From Bradyrhizobium sp. CB2312 (GTDB lineage Bacteria; Pseudomonadota; Alphaproteobacteria; Rhizobiales; Xanthobacteraceae), in the NCBI RefSeq assembly GCF_029714425.1, contig NZ_CP121668.1:2253501-2317500 (forward strand): a stretch of DNA of 64,000 nt, read 5' to 3'. The notes under the pieces were generated by a model, which was not told where the DNA came from, made no database searches, and was given only the letters and a program-made list of their open reading frames with translations. Position numbers and translations under genes: made by a program. Of this stretch, positions 35,595-45,137 are shown one piece after another (positions within the stretch are counted from its first letter, which is position 1; every line of letters begins with the position of its first letter).

Positions 35595-36853
35595 TTCTTC
35601 ATGCCTCCCGTGACCTGCTGGCCCTGCACCAGCTTGCCGTAGACGAGCGCGAGCAGAAGTGTGGCGAGCAGCAGCACCGCGCCCAACGCCGAAGCGAGGC
35701 CCCAATTGGCGGTCTCGGTGGTATAGAGCGCGATGAAATAACTGATCATCTGATCGGCAGCACCGCCGACGAGGGCCGGCGTGATGTAGTAGCCGAGCGC
35801 CAGGATGAAGACGAGCAGGCTTCCCGCGCCGATGCCGGGCAGGGTTTGCGGCAAATAGATCCGCAGGAAAGCGGTGAGGGGCGCCGCGCCAAGCGAGGCG
35901 GCGGCCCGCATGTACGCGGGCGAGATCGCCTTCATGCTGCTGTAGAGCGGCAGGATCATGAACGGCAGCAGCACGTGGGTCATGGCCACGCAGACGCCGA
36001 AGCGGTTGTAGATCAGGCGGAGCGGCTCGTCGATGATGCCGAGCCAGTGCAGGCTGTCGTTCACGACACCCTTGCTCTGCAACAGCACGATCCAGGCGCA
36101 GGTGCGGACCAGCAGCGAGGTCCAGAATGGCAGCAGCACGAAGATCATCAGCAGGTTCGACCGGCCCGGCGGCAGCACCGCCAAGAGGTATGCGACCGGG
36201 AAGCCGAGGATCAGGCAGAGTGCGGTGACACCGAGGCTGATCAAGAAGGTGCGGGCGAAGATGTCGCGATAGATCGCCTGATCCGGTGGGGCCGCGACGA
36301 TCGCCCCGTCCGCGTTTCGCGTCAGGTCGAGCGCCGCCAGAAGGTAGAAGCCGGTCACGGGGCCGCTGGCGTCCTTGATCGTCGTCCAGGTGCTGCGCTC
36401 GCGCCAGGCCGGGTTTATCTTGCTCAGCGTCTCCTTTGCAGTGCCGGGCTCGGGCACGGGTTTGAGATTGCGTGCCGTGCTTGTCAGGATCGTGCGAAAG
36501 CCGTTCAGGGCATAATTGAGCCGCTTGGCCGCAATGGCGATGGTGCCGCCGGCGCGCGCTGCCTGGATGTCGCTTGCCAGCGCCGCATAGGCCTTTTCGT
36601 CCGGCAGGCCCTTGCCGTCCCAGTCGGCGAGAGCAGCGATGGTTTGCGGCAGAACCTGGCGCACCTCGCGGTCATCGACCGCGCGCCATAGCATGCCGGC
36701 GATGGGCCCGGCGAAAGTGAAGAGCAGGAAGACGAGAAGCGGCACTACCAGCGCCAATGCCTTGACCTGACGTGTCCGCTCCGCACGCCTCAATCGGCGC
36801 TTGAGAGACACCTCGGTCGACGCATTGGCGCCGGTCAGGAGCGCGTCCGTCAT
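35591..36853 (-). CDS. ABC transporter permease, PotB-like, with long periplasmic insert
   Basis: The 420-residue protein has an N-terminal TM (about 33-55), then a soluble insert of roughly 150 residues that is absent from E. coli PotB (about 285 residues), then the five-TM core with R-A-A-A-S-L-G-A-A-P. The insert is likely periplasmic and may contact the binding protein. The 4-bp overlap with the next permease indicates coupled translation. Confidence 0.92.
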   Translation of the reverse strand: MTDALLTGANASTEVSLKRRLRRAERTRQVKALALVVPLLVFLLFTFAGPIAGMLWRAVDDREVRQVLPQTIAALADWDGKGLPDEKAYAALASDIQAARAGGTIAIAAKRLNYALNGFRTILTSTARNLKPVPEPGTAKETLSKINPAWRERSTWTTIKDASGPVTGFYLLAALDLTRNADGAIVAAPPDQAIYRDIFARTFLISLGVTALCLILGFPVAYLLAVLPPGRSNLLMIFVLLPFWTSLLVRTCAWIVLLQSKGVVNDSLHWLGIIDEPLRLIYNRFGVCVAMTHVLLPFMILPLYSSMKAISPAYMRAAASLGAAPLTAFLRIYLPQTLPGIGAGSLLVFILALGYYITPALVGGAADQMISYFIALYTTETANWGLASALGAVLLLATLLLALVYGKLVQGQQVTGGMKN

Positions 36854-36875
36854 TAGTCGAGCCTTGCAGGGTGCG

Positions 36876-37934
36876 CTATTTCGCGGCCCATTTGTTGAAG
36901 CGCTCGGTCAGGCGGTCGATGTTCTCGAGCCAGAAGCCCTCGTTGATCTCGACCGCGTTCTTGATGTTGTCAGGCGCCGTCGGCAGGTCCTTCAGGACGG
37001 CGGGCGCAAGCCGTCCGGCGGCGTCCTTGTTGGAGGTGCCATAGGCGATGTTCTCCGACAGCTTCGACTGGTTCTCCGCCTTGCCGGCAAAATCCAGGAA
37101 CTTGTAGGCGGCGTCCTTGTTCGGGCTGCCCTTCAGGATGACCCAGCTGTCGAGGGTGAAGAGCGCGCCGTCCCACACCATGCCGAAGTTCTTCTTCTCG
37201 TTCTTGTTCGCGGTGTCGATGCGGCCATTGTAGACCGAGGTCATCACCACCTCGCCGGAGGCAAGCAGTTGCGGCGGCTGGGCGCCGGCCTTCCACCAGA
37301 CGATGTCGCCCTTGATGGTGTCGAGCTTCTTGAAGGCGCGCTCGACGCCTTCGTCGGTCGCCAGCACCTTGTAGACGTCCTTCGGCGCGACGCCGTCGGC
37401 CATCAGCGCGATCTCAAGCGTGGTCTTGGGGCCCTGACGCAAAGCGCGCTTGCCGGGAATCTTCTTGGTGTCGAAGAAGTCGGCCCAGCCGCTCGGGGCG
37501 TCCTTCAGCTTGTCCTTGTCGTAGCCGAGCACGAAATCGTAGAGGATGGCGCCGACGCCGCAAGCGTTGACCGACGGCGGGATGTAGGCGGCCTCACCGC
37601 CGATCCTGGAATAGTCCATCTTCTCGAACAGGCCTTCCTCGCAGCCGACCGCGAGCTCGTCGCTCTCGACCTGGACGACATCCCAGGTGGCCGCGCCGCC
37701 CTGCACCTTGGCGCGCAACACGCCGACGCCGCCGTCCCAGGACTCGTCGTTCATGGCGATGCCAGCGGTCTTCTTGAAGGGCTCGAAATAGACTTTCTTC
37801 TGCGCGTCCTGATACGCGCCGCCCCACGACACTACGGTGAGGTCACGTGCCTGCGCGACCGTCGCCAGCGCAGCGCTGGCGCTGAACGCCGCGGCGAACC
37901 CCAGAGCAATCTTGCCAATCTTGCGCTTCAGCAT
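36876..37934 (-). CDS. Polyamine-type ABC transporter substrate-binding protein
   Basis: The 352-residue protein has a signal peptide (about 29 residues, ending A-Q-A) and a PotD/PotF-like fold: L-T-V-V-S-W-G-G-A-Y-Q-D-A and G-V-G-A-I-L-Y-D-F-V. It delivers a polyamine, or a related amine such as an opine, to the permeases encoded after it. The ligand cannot be read safely from the sequence. Confidence 0.9.
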   Translation of the reverse strand: MLKRKIGKIALGFAAAFSASAALATVAQARDLTVVSWGGAYQDAQKKVYFEPFKKTAGIAMNDESWDGGVGVLRAKVQGGAATWDVVQVESDELAVGCEEGLFEKMDYSRIGGEAAYIPPSVNACGVGAILYDFVLGYDKDKLKDAPSGWADFFDTKKIPGKRALRQGPKTTLEIALMADGVAPKDVYKVLATDEGVERAFKKLDTIKGDIVWWKAGAQPPQLLASGEVVMTSVYNGRIDTANKNEKKNFGMVWDGALFTLDSWVILKGSPNKDAAYKFLDFAGKAENQSKLSENIAYGTSNKDAAGRLAPAVLKDLPTAPDNIKNAVEINEGFWLENIDRLTERFNKWAAK

Positions 37935-37983
37935 GGTCCTTGTTCCTTCTTCATGTGCGTTGCGTCGAGTGTTGATCGCTGGA

Positions 37984-39093
37984 TCAGACGGGATCGAGGG
38001 CGAGGCAGTCCTCCGGACGGAAGGTGACGAAGACGTTTTCGCCGGGTGTCAGGCCCTCATGCGCACCCGGCTGAAGCTTGACCATGAACTCGGCGTTCCC
38101 CGAGACATCGAGCACGGCCAGCGCGTGGTCGCCGAGATAGATCGTGTTCTGCACCCTGGCCGGCAGTCGGTTCGGTCCATCGCTGGAGGCGCCATCCGCG
38201 ACAATGGCGATCCGCTCCGGCCGCACCGACAGGGAGGTCGATGCGCCCGTACCTGAGACGTTGACTGCGCGTGCGGTCACGGCGCCGCCACCAGCGAGCG
38301 CAACCCGGCAATAGGTCTTGTCGATCGTCTCGACGGTGCCGGCGAGCACATTGTTCTCGCCGATGAAGTGGGCGACAAAACTGTTCACCGGACGCTCATA
38401 CAGCGCGTCGGGCCTGTCGATCTGCTGCACGATGCCGTCGTTGAACACGGCGATGCGGTCCGACATGGTGAGCGCTTCGCTCTGGTCGTGGGTGACGTAG
38501 ACGACGGTGATGCCCATCGTCTCGTGCAGTTGCTTGATCTCGAGCTGCATCTGCTCGCGCAGGCGCTTGTCCAGGGCGCCGAGCGGCTCGTCCATCAGCA
38601 CGAGCTGCGGATTGAAGACCAGCGCGCGGGCCAGCGCGACGCGCTGCTGCTGACCGCCGGACAGCTGCCCGGGCCGCCGCTGCGCCAGCGTTTCCATCTT
38701 GATCATGCGCAACGCCGCGCCGACGCGTTCCTGCGCTTCGGCCTTGCCGGTTTTGCGAACGGAGAGCGGGAAGGCGATGTTCTCCGCGATCGTCAGGTGC
38801 GGAAACAGGGCATAGTTCTGGAACACCATGCCGATGTCGCGCTTGTGGGGCGGCACATTTTTGATCGGCCGGTCCGCGAGGTAGATCTCGCCCTGGGTCG
38901 GTACTTCGAAACCGGCCAGCATCATCAGCGTGGTCGTCTTGCCCGAGCCCGACGGGCCGAGCAGGGTCAGGAACTCGCCCTTCTTGATGTCGAGATCGAG
39001 GTTCTTCACCACGAGGTGCTCGCCATCATAGGTCTTCTGAATGCCGGAAAACCGCACCAGTGCCGGCGCAGGCGTCACCATGCCGGCTTCCAT
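37984..39093 (-). CDS. ABC transporter ATP-binding protein, PotA-like
   Basis: The 369-residue ATPase has Walker A G-P-S-G-S-G-K-T-T, Q-loop Q-N-Y-A-L-F-P-H, signature L-S-G-G-Q-Q-Q-R-V, Walker B V-L-M-D-E-P-L-G-A-L-D, and a C-terminal TOBE domain (about 285-365). It is first in the operon, followed by the binding protein and two permeases, making a complete importer. An internal ATG five codons in is an alternative start. Confidence 0.94.
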   Translation of the reverse strand: MEAGMVTPAPALVRFSGIQKTYDGEHLVVKNLDLDIKKGEFLTLLGPSGSGKTTTLMMLAGFEVPTQGEIYLADRPIKNVPPHKRDIGMVFQNYALFPHLTIAENIAFPLSVRKTGKAEAQERVGAALRMIKMETLAQRRPGQLSGGQQQRVALARALVFNPQLVLMDEPLGALDKRLREQMQLEIKQLHETMGITVVYVTHDQSEALTMSDRIAVFNDGIVQQIDRPDALYERPVNSFVAHFIGENNVLAGTVETIDKTYCRVALAGGGAVTARAVNVSGTGASTSLSVRPERIAIVADGASSDGPNRLPARVQNTIYLGDHALAVLDVSGNAEFMVKLQPGAHEGLTPGENVFVTFRPEDCLALDPV

Positions 39094-39216
39094 CTCGTCC
39101 TCGCGTCAATCAGCTACAGTGCTGCCAGCACCTCGTTCGAGGTTGCGTGAAACAGCTTAGCATCCTGCGACGAGAATGCCAGCCGCGCAAGCGACGAGAG
39201 AGCGCGCAAAGGCCCG

Positions 39217-40785
39217 CTACATCCCCGACAGCTTGCTCACGTACACGTTGAGCGAGCCGCCAGCTTCCGCGACCACGCGAAGCGTCTTGGAGTCGAAGGC
39301 GATGCCGGCAAGCGTCAGGCTGTCGATCTTGGCATCGACCTTGAGGCCGTCCTCGCTCTTCTGATAGTCGGCGATCGCGGCCGCGATCTTCTCGCGCGCG
39401 TTGGCGGCGATCGGCTTCAAATCGAGCGTCGCCTTCTGCACCAGCGCCTGCTGCATCTGCGGCACCACTGCGCGCGCGGCGGCGCCGAGCAGGCCAAAGG
39501 CCGCCTCGGATTCGACCGCGAGCTCGATGTCGGCGAGCCGCAAGGTCTGCTGGGCCTGGTCGAGCATCGGCCGGCCCCAGATGTGCACGGTCGCCTCGGC
39601 GCCGAGGCCGAACCAGCTCTTCTTTTCCTTGGCGCGGACCAGCAGCGAGATCAGCAGGCGCTCGCCTGACGGGATCACGTTGACGCTCTTCACCGTGACG
39701 TCCACCGGGCCGGAGCCGTCCTCGGGATAGGTGTGGCCGACCATCTGCGCCGCGATCAGCTTGTTGATCTCGGTGAAGGGCACGTCGATCGGCACGCCGA
39801 TGTTCACGCCCGTGCCGGTCGGCGGCACGATCGAGATTTTTTCGGGGAACGGGCAGTCCGGCTTGGACGGCGCAGATGTGACGCGCGTCTCGAGCTCGAG
39901 CCCGAGCAGCAGCGTCACGGCCTGCGCATCGACGCGCGGCTGCGCCGCGATGGCGCGGGTCGGCTTCATCTCGAGCCAGAGCGGCGGCAGCGCGGCCGAG
40001 CTGCCTGAGCCTTGCAGCGGAATCGAGCGGCAGGCCTTGGCCCATTGCAGCTTCGCATTCTCCCGCAGCGAGGGATCGTTGCGGATGCGCTCGGAGACGG
40101 CGTTGATCTGCTCGCCGACGGTCTTGTCGATCAGCGGCTTGACCTGCGCGGGCACGTTGACCTTGGCGCCGGAGACGTTGAGGTTGGTGTCGCCGAGATT
40201 GACCTGGGCGCCGAGATTGGGCTCGAGGTGCCAGGCGGCGGCAAGCTTCGGGCGCGAGGTGACGACCACGTTGCCCTTGATCTCGGCGCTGGCGTTCAGA
40301 TTCTTGATGTTGACCGCGCCGATCCGTTTCGCCGCGTCGCCGCCGAGCACGCTGCCGAGCGCATCGCCGAGTGCGCCGGTGGCCTTGGACGACAGCGAGC
40401 CCGTGACGTTCAGCTTGCCGCTGAGCGGCGTCGAGATCGTCAGCACGTCCTTGTCGCCGGTGGCCGCCATCGGGCCGCGCACGGCGGACCAGCCGATGTC
40501 GGCGTTCTCCAGGATCTGCGAGATCGGGTTGTCGGCCTTGCCGGCGAAATTGCGCGGCGCGGCTCGCTCGGCCTGCTCGCGGATCGCCGACAGCGCGATC
40601 GCGACCGGCGCCACCACGATCGAGCTCTTCGCGACCGGCGGCAGCGGCGGCAGCTGCGCGACCGGCGGTGCCGAATTCGTCGCGCGCGGCGACAGGAAGT
40701 CCATCGCCTTCAGGCTGATGAAGAACGACGCCGCGAGCACCGCCGCGGCGATCAGGATAGTCTTCAGGTTCAACGTCAGACGCAT
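39217..40785 (-). CDS. DUF4403 family protein, membrane-anchored
   Basis: From the ATG at 40785 the protein has 522 residues. One TM (about 5-27) is followed by a Pro-rich linker and a long extracytoplasmic region that matches the DUF4403 pattern: S-I-V-V-A-P-V-A-I, W-A-K-A-C-R-S-I-P-L and P-F-T-E-I-N-K-L-I-A-A-Q. The C-terminal half is repeat-like, possibly BPI/tubular lipid-binding folds. The family has no defined function. It stands alone. Confidence 0.85.
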   Translation of the reverse strand: MRLTLNLKTILIAAAVLAASFFISLKAMDFLSPRATNSAPPVAQLPPLPPVAKSSIVVAPVAIALSAIREQAERAAPRNFAGKADNPISQILENADIGWSAVRGPMAATGDKDVLTISTPLSGKLNVTGSLSSKATGALGDALGSVLGGDAAKRIGAVNIKNLNASAEIKGNVVVTSRPKLAAAWHLEPNLGAQVNLGDTNLNVSGAKVNVPAQVKPLIDKTVGEQINAVSERIRNDPSLRENAKLQWAKACRSIPLQGSGSSAALPPLWLEMKPTRAIAAQPRVDAQAVTLLLGLELETRVTSAPSKPDCPFPEKISIVPPTGTGVNIGVPIDVPFTEINKLIAAQMVGHTYPEDGSGPVDVTVKSVNVIPSGERLLISLLVRAKEKKSWFGLGAEATVHIWGRPMLDQAQQTLRLADIELAVESEAAFGLLGAAARAVVPQMQQALVQKATLDLKPIAANAREKIAAAIADYQKSEDGLKVDAKIDSLTLAGIAFDSKTLRVVAEAGGSLNVYVSKLSGM

Positions 40786-40914
40786 CAATCCCCCAAGCCG
40801 CCCCGGCGGGGATTTTACAGGGCGGGCGAGGAGGGCGCTAGAGCGCACCGATGGGGTGGAATTGGGGCAAATGTGTTAACGGTTGCTAACGCGCCGTTGC
40901 CGCGCATCGCGGGC

Positions 40915-41559
40915 CTAGGCGCGCCGCGGACGGCGGACCGCCCTTACATTGCCGCGATCTCCGCCACCGCAGTAGAAGCGATCCCCGCCGTCGGACTCAA
41001 GGCCCGAGACCATGGTGCCTGCGGGCAGGTCGAGCTGCTCCAGCACCTTGCCCGTGTCAGGATCGATCCGCCTGATGTCGCTGTCCTCGCCTTCCCAGGT
41101 GCCGTGCCAGAGCTCGCCGTCGACCCAGGTGACGCCGGTGACGAAGCGCTTGCTCTCGATGGTGCGGAGAACCTTGCCGGTTTCGGGATCGACCTGATGG
41201 ATCTTGCGCTCGCGATATTGCCCGACCCAGAGCGAGCCCTCCGCCCAGGCAAGGCCGGAATCGCCACCGCCGCCGGGCGCGGGAATCGTGCCGAGCACCT
41301 TGCCGGTCGCGGCATCGATCTTCTGGATGCGGTCCTCGGCGATCTGGAACAGGTGGCGGCCGTCAAACGCCGTTCCTGCGTGCGCGGCGACATCGATCGT
41401 GCGCGCGACCTTGCCGCTGGCGGGATCGATCGCATTCAATCTGTCGCCGGATGCGAACCAGACATGGGTGCCGTCATAGGTGACGCCGTGCACGGCCTCG
41501 ACACCCGCAAACGGCCCGTACTCCCTGACGATCTCGGCGGCTGAACGTTTCATGCGCAT
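40915..41559 (-). CDS. Vgb/YncE-like beta-propeller protein
   Basis: The 214-residue protein from the ATG at 41559 has at least four repeats of the type D-P-x-S/T-G-K-V-x-x-T/Q-I/L-x-x-x (A-I-D-P-A-S-G-K-V, K-I-D-A-A-T-G-K-V, Q-V-D-P-E-T-G-K-V, R-I-D-P-D-T-G-K-V), typical of the Vgb/glutamine-cyclotransferase-like propeller. No signal peptide is visible. It lies 23 bp after the stop of the regulator gene and is probably under its control. Confidence 0.85.
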   Translation of the reverse strand: MRMKRSAAEIVREYGPFAGVEAVHGVTYDGTHVWFASGDRLNAIDPASGKVARTIDVAAHAGTAFDGRHLFQIAEDRIQKIDAATGKVLGTIPAPGGGGDSGLAWAEGSLWVGQYRERKIHQVDPETGKVLRTIESKRFVTGVTWVDGELWHGTWEGEDSDIRRIDPDTGKVLEQLDLPAGTMVSGLESDGGDRFYCGGGDRGNVRAVRRPRRA

Positions 41560-41582
41560 GGTCCCTGTGATGTGCTGCGACC

Positions 41583-42803
41583 TTACGTCCTCAGCAGCGG
41601 CGTGGGGAGTAACAAGCCTGTCGGGAAACCCGGGACAGGCGGGGTCATCCAGCGCCGCGCCCGTCCATGTCCGAACGACTGCACCTTGTTCGATCGCGCC
41701 AGCTCGTCGAGCGCCCGCTGCACGGTGCGCGCGCTGGTTCCGAGCGCCAGCGCGAGCGCCGAGCTCGACCACGGCTCGCCGTCGGCGAGAAAGGCGAGGA
41801 CGGCCGCGTGCTTCTCCTCGACGGGCCGCGCCAGCACGAGAATGTCGCGCGTCTTGCGTGGCGCCAGCACAAAACCCTGCTTCGTCGCGCTGATCTCGGC
41901 CAGCGGTTTCAGCTTGGTGCGAAGCCGCCCGATCTCGACGCGCAGCCGCGCGCGATGCGATTCATCGGCGTGCTTGGCCCGGAACGCTCCTGATATCAGC
42001 ATCTCTCGCGAGACATCCGCAGGCCAGGCCTGGGCCAGGAGACGCGCGAGCGCGAACAGCACCGGGCGGGTCCCGAACGACACGGCGACGCCTTGCCGGC
42101 GCACGACGTGATGGAAGGTGTCCACGACGAGCGCCGTCGAGGTCGCCAGTCTTTCGACCTCTCCCAGCAACAACGGGTGTTCGCTGCCGCCCGCGATCAG
42201 GCGGGCGGCCGGCGTGTCGAGGATGAGGTTCGCGCTGTCGACCTCGGCCAGGAGCGCCGGGATCTTCGCCTGCCGCGCTGCGCGCGCCGCGCGGCCGAGC
42301 GCCGCGCGCGCGTCCTTGGTTTTGAGCCGCCTGATTGCGATGCCGGCGGCGACGAGTTCGCGGATGGCCTGAGACGCAGGCGGAAGCGGGGGAGCGCCAA
42401 GGCCGGCCAGCGTCCGCTCGGCCTCGTCGACGCGTCCGACGAGGAGCAGGCGCCGCGCCTCGATGTGGCCCGCATGCGCGGCGTTGGCGAGATCGCCGTG
42501 CTGTTGCAGCGTTGCGCGCGCGGCCGCGAGCGCCTTCACCGGCCAGCTCAGGTCGCGCGAGACCAGCGCAATCTCGGCCTCGGCCACGACGCATCTTGCC
42601 CGCGCCACCGCCTCGCGCGGACCGAACGCGCGCGCGGCGTTCCGCAGCAGCGCCTTCGCCTTGGCGAGATCGCCGAGCTGCGCCATCGCGATGCCGCGCA
42701 GCGCGAGCGAGGGGGCGTCGTTGCGCAGCGCCACGCGGTTCAGCGCGCCGAGCGGATCGCCGGCCTCCAACGCACGCGCCGCGGCCGTGATCAGCGATTC
42801 CAT
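41583..42803 (-). CDS. Two-DNA-binding-domain regulator with helical repeat region
   Basis: The 406-residue protein has an N-terminal all-helical, TPR-like half (about 1-200). A winged-helix-like part follows (about 225-320, with R-L-R-V-E-I-G-R-L-R-T-K-L). The C-terminal helix-turn-helix (about 335-390) has L-G-T-S-A-R-T-V-Q-R-A-L-D-E-L-A-R. No receiver or kinase domain is present, so sensing may go through the TPR-like half. It is cotranscribed with the beta-propeller gene and divergent from the DUF899 gene, both likely targets. Confidence 0.82.
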   Translation of the reverse strand: MESLITAAARALEAGDPLGALNRVALRNDAPSLALRGIAMAQLGDLAKAKALLRNAARAFGPREAVARARCVVAEAEIALVSRDLSWPVKALAAARATLQQHGDLANAAHAGHIEARRLLLVGRVDEAERTLAGLGAPPLPPASQAIRELVAAGIAIRRLKTKDARAALGRAARAARQAKIPALLAEVDSANLILDTPAARLIAGGSEHPLLLGEVERLATSTALVVDTFHHVVRRQGVAVSFGTRPVLFALARLLAQAWPADVSREMLISGAFRAKHADESHRARLRVEIGRLRTKLKPLAEISATKQGFVLAPRKTRDILVLARPVEEKHAAVLAFLADGEPWSSSALALALGTSARTVQRALDELARSNKVQSFGHGRARRWMTPPVPGFPTGLLLPTPLLRT

Positions 42804-42960
42804 TCAAATCCCGCCACACTTGTTACTCCCACCGCGCAACCGCGAGGTGCCAGAAATCGTTGACGGCCGACACGATGCGGCAAAGGGGCGAGCGGTTCCG
42901 CGTCTGGGAGACGCGGAAGGGCCGTCCAAAGAAGACGTCAAGCAAGAGTTTTGGAGAACC

Positions 42961-43740
42961 ATGATGACTTCAGCAGACAAACAGACCGCCATGCAAACAC
43001 CGCCGGTGGTGTCGCCGCAGGACTGGGAGGCCGCCCGTCAGCAACTGCTCGTGAAGGAAAAGGCGCACACCCGTGCCCGCGATGCCCTGGCCGCCGAGCG
43101 CCGGCGCATGCCGTGGATGGAAGTGACCAAAACTTATGCGTTCGAGGGGCCCGGCGGCAAGGTCAGTCTGACTGATCTGTTCCAGGGCCGGCGGCAGTTG
43201 ATCGTGTACCGCGCCTTCTTCGAGCCCGGCGTGTTCGGCTGGCCCGATCATGCCTGCCGGGGCTGCTCCATGGTGGCCGACCAGGTCGCCCATGTCTCGC
43301 ACCTGAACGCCCGCGATACCACGCTGGTGTTCGCCTCGCGCGCGCCGCAGGTCGACATCGCGAGGCTGAAGAAGCGGATGGGCTGGGAGATCCCGTGGGT
43401 CACCGTCACCGACAGTTTCGACAAAGATTTCGGCGTCGACGAATGGCACGGCACCAACGTGTTCTACCGCGACGGCAACCGCATCTTCCGCACCTATTTC
43501 ATCAAGAGCCGCGGCGACGAGCAGATGGGCGGCACCTGGAACTATCTCGACATCACCCCGCTCGGCCGCCAGGAGGTCTGGGAGGATTCGCCGGCAGGCT
43601 ATCCGCAGACGCCGACCTACAAATGGTGGAACTGGCACGACAGCTACGCGGAAGGTGCTGCGCCCGACAAGAAATGGGTCGAAGTCACGGACGCCGGCGA
43701 AAAGGCGTTTCGCAAGGAGGCCGCGGAAGGCCGTGACTAG
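42961..43740 (+). CDS. DUF899 (thioredoxin-like) family protein
   Basis: The ATG at 42961 follows TTTTGGAG. The 259-residue protein matches DUF899: the W-x-x-A-R-x-x-L-L-x-K-E-K start, V-Y-R-A-F-F-E-P-G, H-A-C-R-G-C-S (a CxxC) and W-N-W-H-D-S. The thioredoxin-like fold with a CxxC suggests redox activity. Divergent from the regulator gene; the next gene overlaps by 8 bp. Confidence 0.92.
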   Translation: MMTSADKQTAMQTPPVVSPQDWEAARQQLLVKEKAHTRARDALAAERRRMPWMEVTKTYAFEGPGGKVSLTDLFQGRRQLIVYRAFFEPGVFGWPDHACRGCSMVADQVAHVSHLNARDTTLVFASRAPQVDIARLKKRMGWEIPWVTVTDSFDKDFGVDEWHGTNVFYRDGNRIFRTYFIKSRGDEQMGGTWNYLDITPLGRQEVWEDSPAGYPQTPTYKWWNWHDSYAEGAAPDKKWVEVTDAGEKAFRKEAAEGRD

Positions 43741-44008
43741 TCCCGTCAGCGCAACCGCCGGCGCAGGCCGCGATGGCGTCGTGGCCGTGCGCCACCTCGC
43801 CAGATGGCTCGGTTTGGCAGCCACGCCGACCTTCGCGATCATGGCCGTGCTGACCGCCGCGCTCGGCGGCGGCCCGGCGGACATGCTGTGCGGCGCCGGG
43901 CAGGGGTCTCTGCTCGGCGGCATGGTGCCGATGTATCTCTTGATGAGCGCGTTTCATTCGGCCGCGTGGCTGAAGCTGATCTCGGAGCGACGACGCGCCA
44001 TCCGGTGA
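43733..44008 (+). CDS. Small multi-TM hypothetical membrane protein
   Basis: The GTG at 43733 overlaps the DUF899 stop by 8 bp and AAGGAGG lies 13 bases upstream. The 91-residue product has two hydrophobic segments (about 28-48 and 55-80) separated by a Gly-rich loop containing a Cys, with a basic C-terminal end. The overlap suggests coupled translation, so it may form a membrane partner of the DUF899 protein. Confidence 0.75.
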   Translation: MTSPVSATAGAGRDGVVAVRHLARWLGLAATPTFAIMAVLTAALGGGPADMLCGAGQGSLLGGMVPMYLLMSAFHSAAWLKLISERRRAIR

Positions 44009-44025
44009 GAACCGGATGGCTTTTG

Positions 44026-44523
44026 TCACTTGCCGCTTCGGTTAAAGAACAAGGCCATCAGGATCTCATCGAAGTATCGGCCGTCCAGCTTGAGGGCTTC
44101 CACCTCGCGGCCGTACTCAACGAACCCGGCGGCCGTGTAGAGCCGGATAGCGGCCGCATTCTCGCTGACGACGGCAAGCTGGAGCTGTTCGACCCGCTCT
44201 GCGGCATGTGCCGCAAGCGCGTCGACGAGACGTCGCGCCACGCCGGATTTTCGCGCGTGGGGGCGTACATACATGCCCCAGAGAACGGCCTTGTGCTCGG
44301 TCTTCGCGCCTTCTTGCCGCCAGAAGCCGGCGACGCCGACAAGCTCCTCCGCGATAAAGGCGCCGAAGACGTCCGACGTCGTGAGACGCTCCTCGAACCA
44401 GGCAAGCGGCTTGTCCTGCTCGCGCGCGAACGTGCTGGCAAAGGCCTCGAGATGCGCGGCGAGGGCTTCCAGCCTGATGGCGCGGTAGAGAGCCGCATCG
44501 GTTGGCGTGAGCAGTCGGATCAT
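44026..44523 (-). CDS. GNAT family N-acetyltransferase
   Basis: The 165-residue protein has GNAT motif A (L-W-G-M-Y-V-R-P-H-A-R-K-S-G-V-A-R-R-L), with the R/K-x-x-G-x-A acetyl-CoA loop, and motif B near A-I-R-L-Y-T-A-A-G-F. The acceptor is unknown. The ATG overlaps the stop of the Lrp-type regulator by 4 bp (ATGA). Confidence 0.92.
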   Translation of the reverse strand: MIRLLTPTDAALYRAIRLEALAAHLEAFASTFAREQDKPLAWFEERLTTSDVFGAFIAEELVGVAGFWRQEGAKTEHKAVLWGMYVRPHARKSGVARRLVDALAAHAAERVEQLQLAVVSENAAAIRLYTAAGFVEYGREVEALKLDGRYFDEILMALFFNRSGK

Positions 44524-45005
44524 GACGAAGCCAGGTGCGCCAGCGGCAGGGGCGCTCCGGCCTTGAGCGTCTGCAGCGCGATGCTGCTGCGAACTTCCCG
44601 CACGATCGGCAGATTGAGCAGCTTGTCGACGAGGAAGCGCTGGTAATCCTCGAGCTCGGGCACGACGATCTCGAGGAGATAGTCGGCTTCGCCGGAGACG
44701 AGGTGACAGGCTACGACCTCGGGCATGGCAACGACGGTCCTCTCGAAGCCCAGCGCCTGGTCATTGGCATGGCCGTTGATCTTGACGCCGAGGAAGGCCG
44801 AGAAGCCGAGCCCGAGGCGGCTGCGCCGCAGGGAGGCGCGGTAGCCATCGATATAGCCGTCCCGTTCCAGCCGCCGCACCCGACGCAGGCAGGGCGAGGG
44901 CGATAATCCGACCTTGTCCGCCAGCTCGATGTTGCTCAATCGTGCATTGGTCTGGAGTTCGGTGACGATGCGCCGGTCGATCGCATCCAGCTCGCATTTT
45001 GGCAT
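44520..45005 (-). CDS. Lrp/AsnC family transcriptional regulator
   Basis: From the ATG at 45005 the 161-residue protein has the Lrp HTH (I-D-R-R-I-V-T-E-L-Q, then G-L-S-P-S-P-C-L-R-R-V-R-R-L) and a RAM effector domain ending I-A-L-Q-T-L-K. It likely senses an amino acid. The GNAT gene is cotranscribed with it, while an NTF2-like gene diverges 133 bp away and is a probable target. Confidence 0.93.
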   Translation of the reverse strand: MPKCELDAIDRRIVTELQTNARLSNIELADKVGLSPSPCLRRVRRLERDGYIDGYRASLRRSRLGLGFSAFLGVKINGHANDQALGFERTVVAMPEVVACHLVSGEADYLLEIVVPELEDYQRFLVDKLLNLPIVREVRSSIALQTLKAGAPLPLAHLASS

Positions 45006-45137
45006 GAACCGCATCCTGTTGGATCGAGAAGGGCGCAATATTGCGCCCGAGCCGTCGAGACTAGCGCAGTTCGCAAGGACATGCCTCGGCTTTCCGTGGG
45101 ATGGATTGCTCCGATCTTGTTGCTGATGGAGTGAGCC

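Noticed and set aside
36801..38027. Plus-strand 408-codon frame across the polyamine-binding protein gene
   Set aside because: It lies opposite a gene with signal peptide and family motifs and has no domain of its own.
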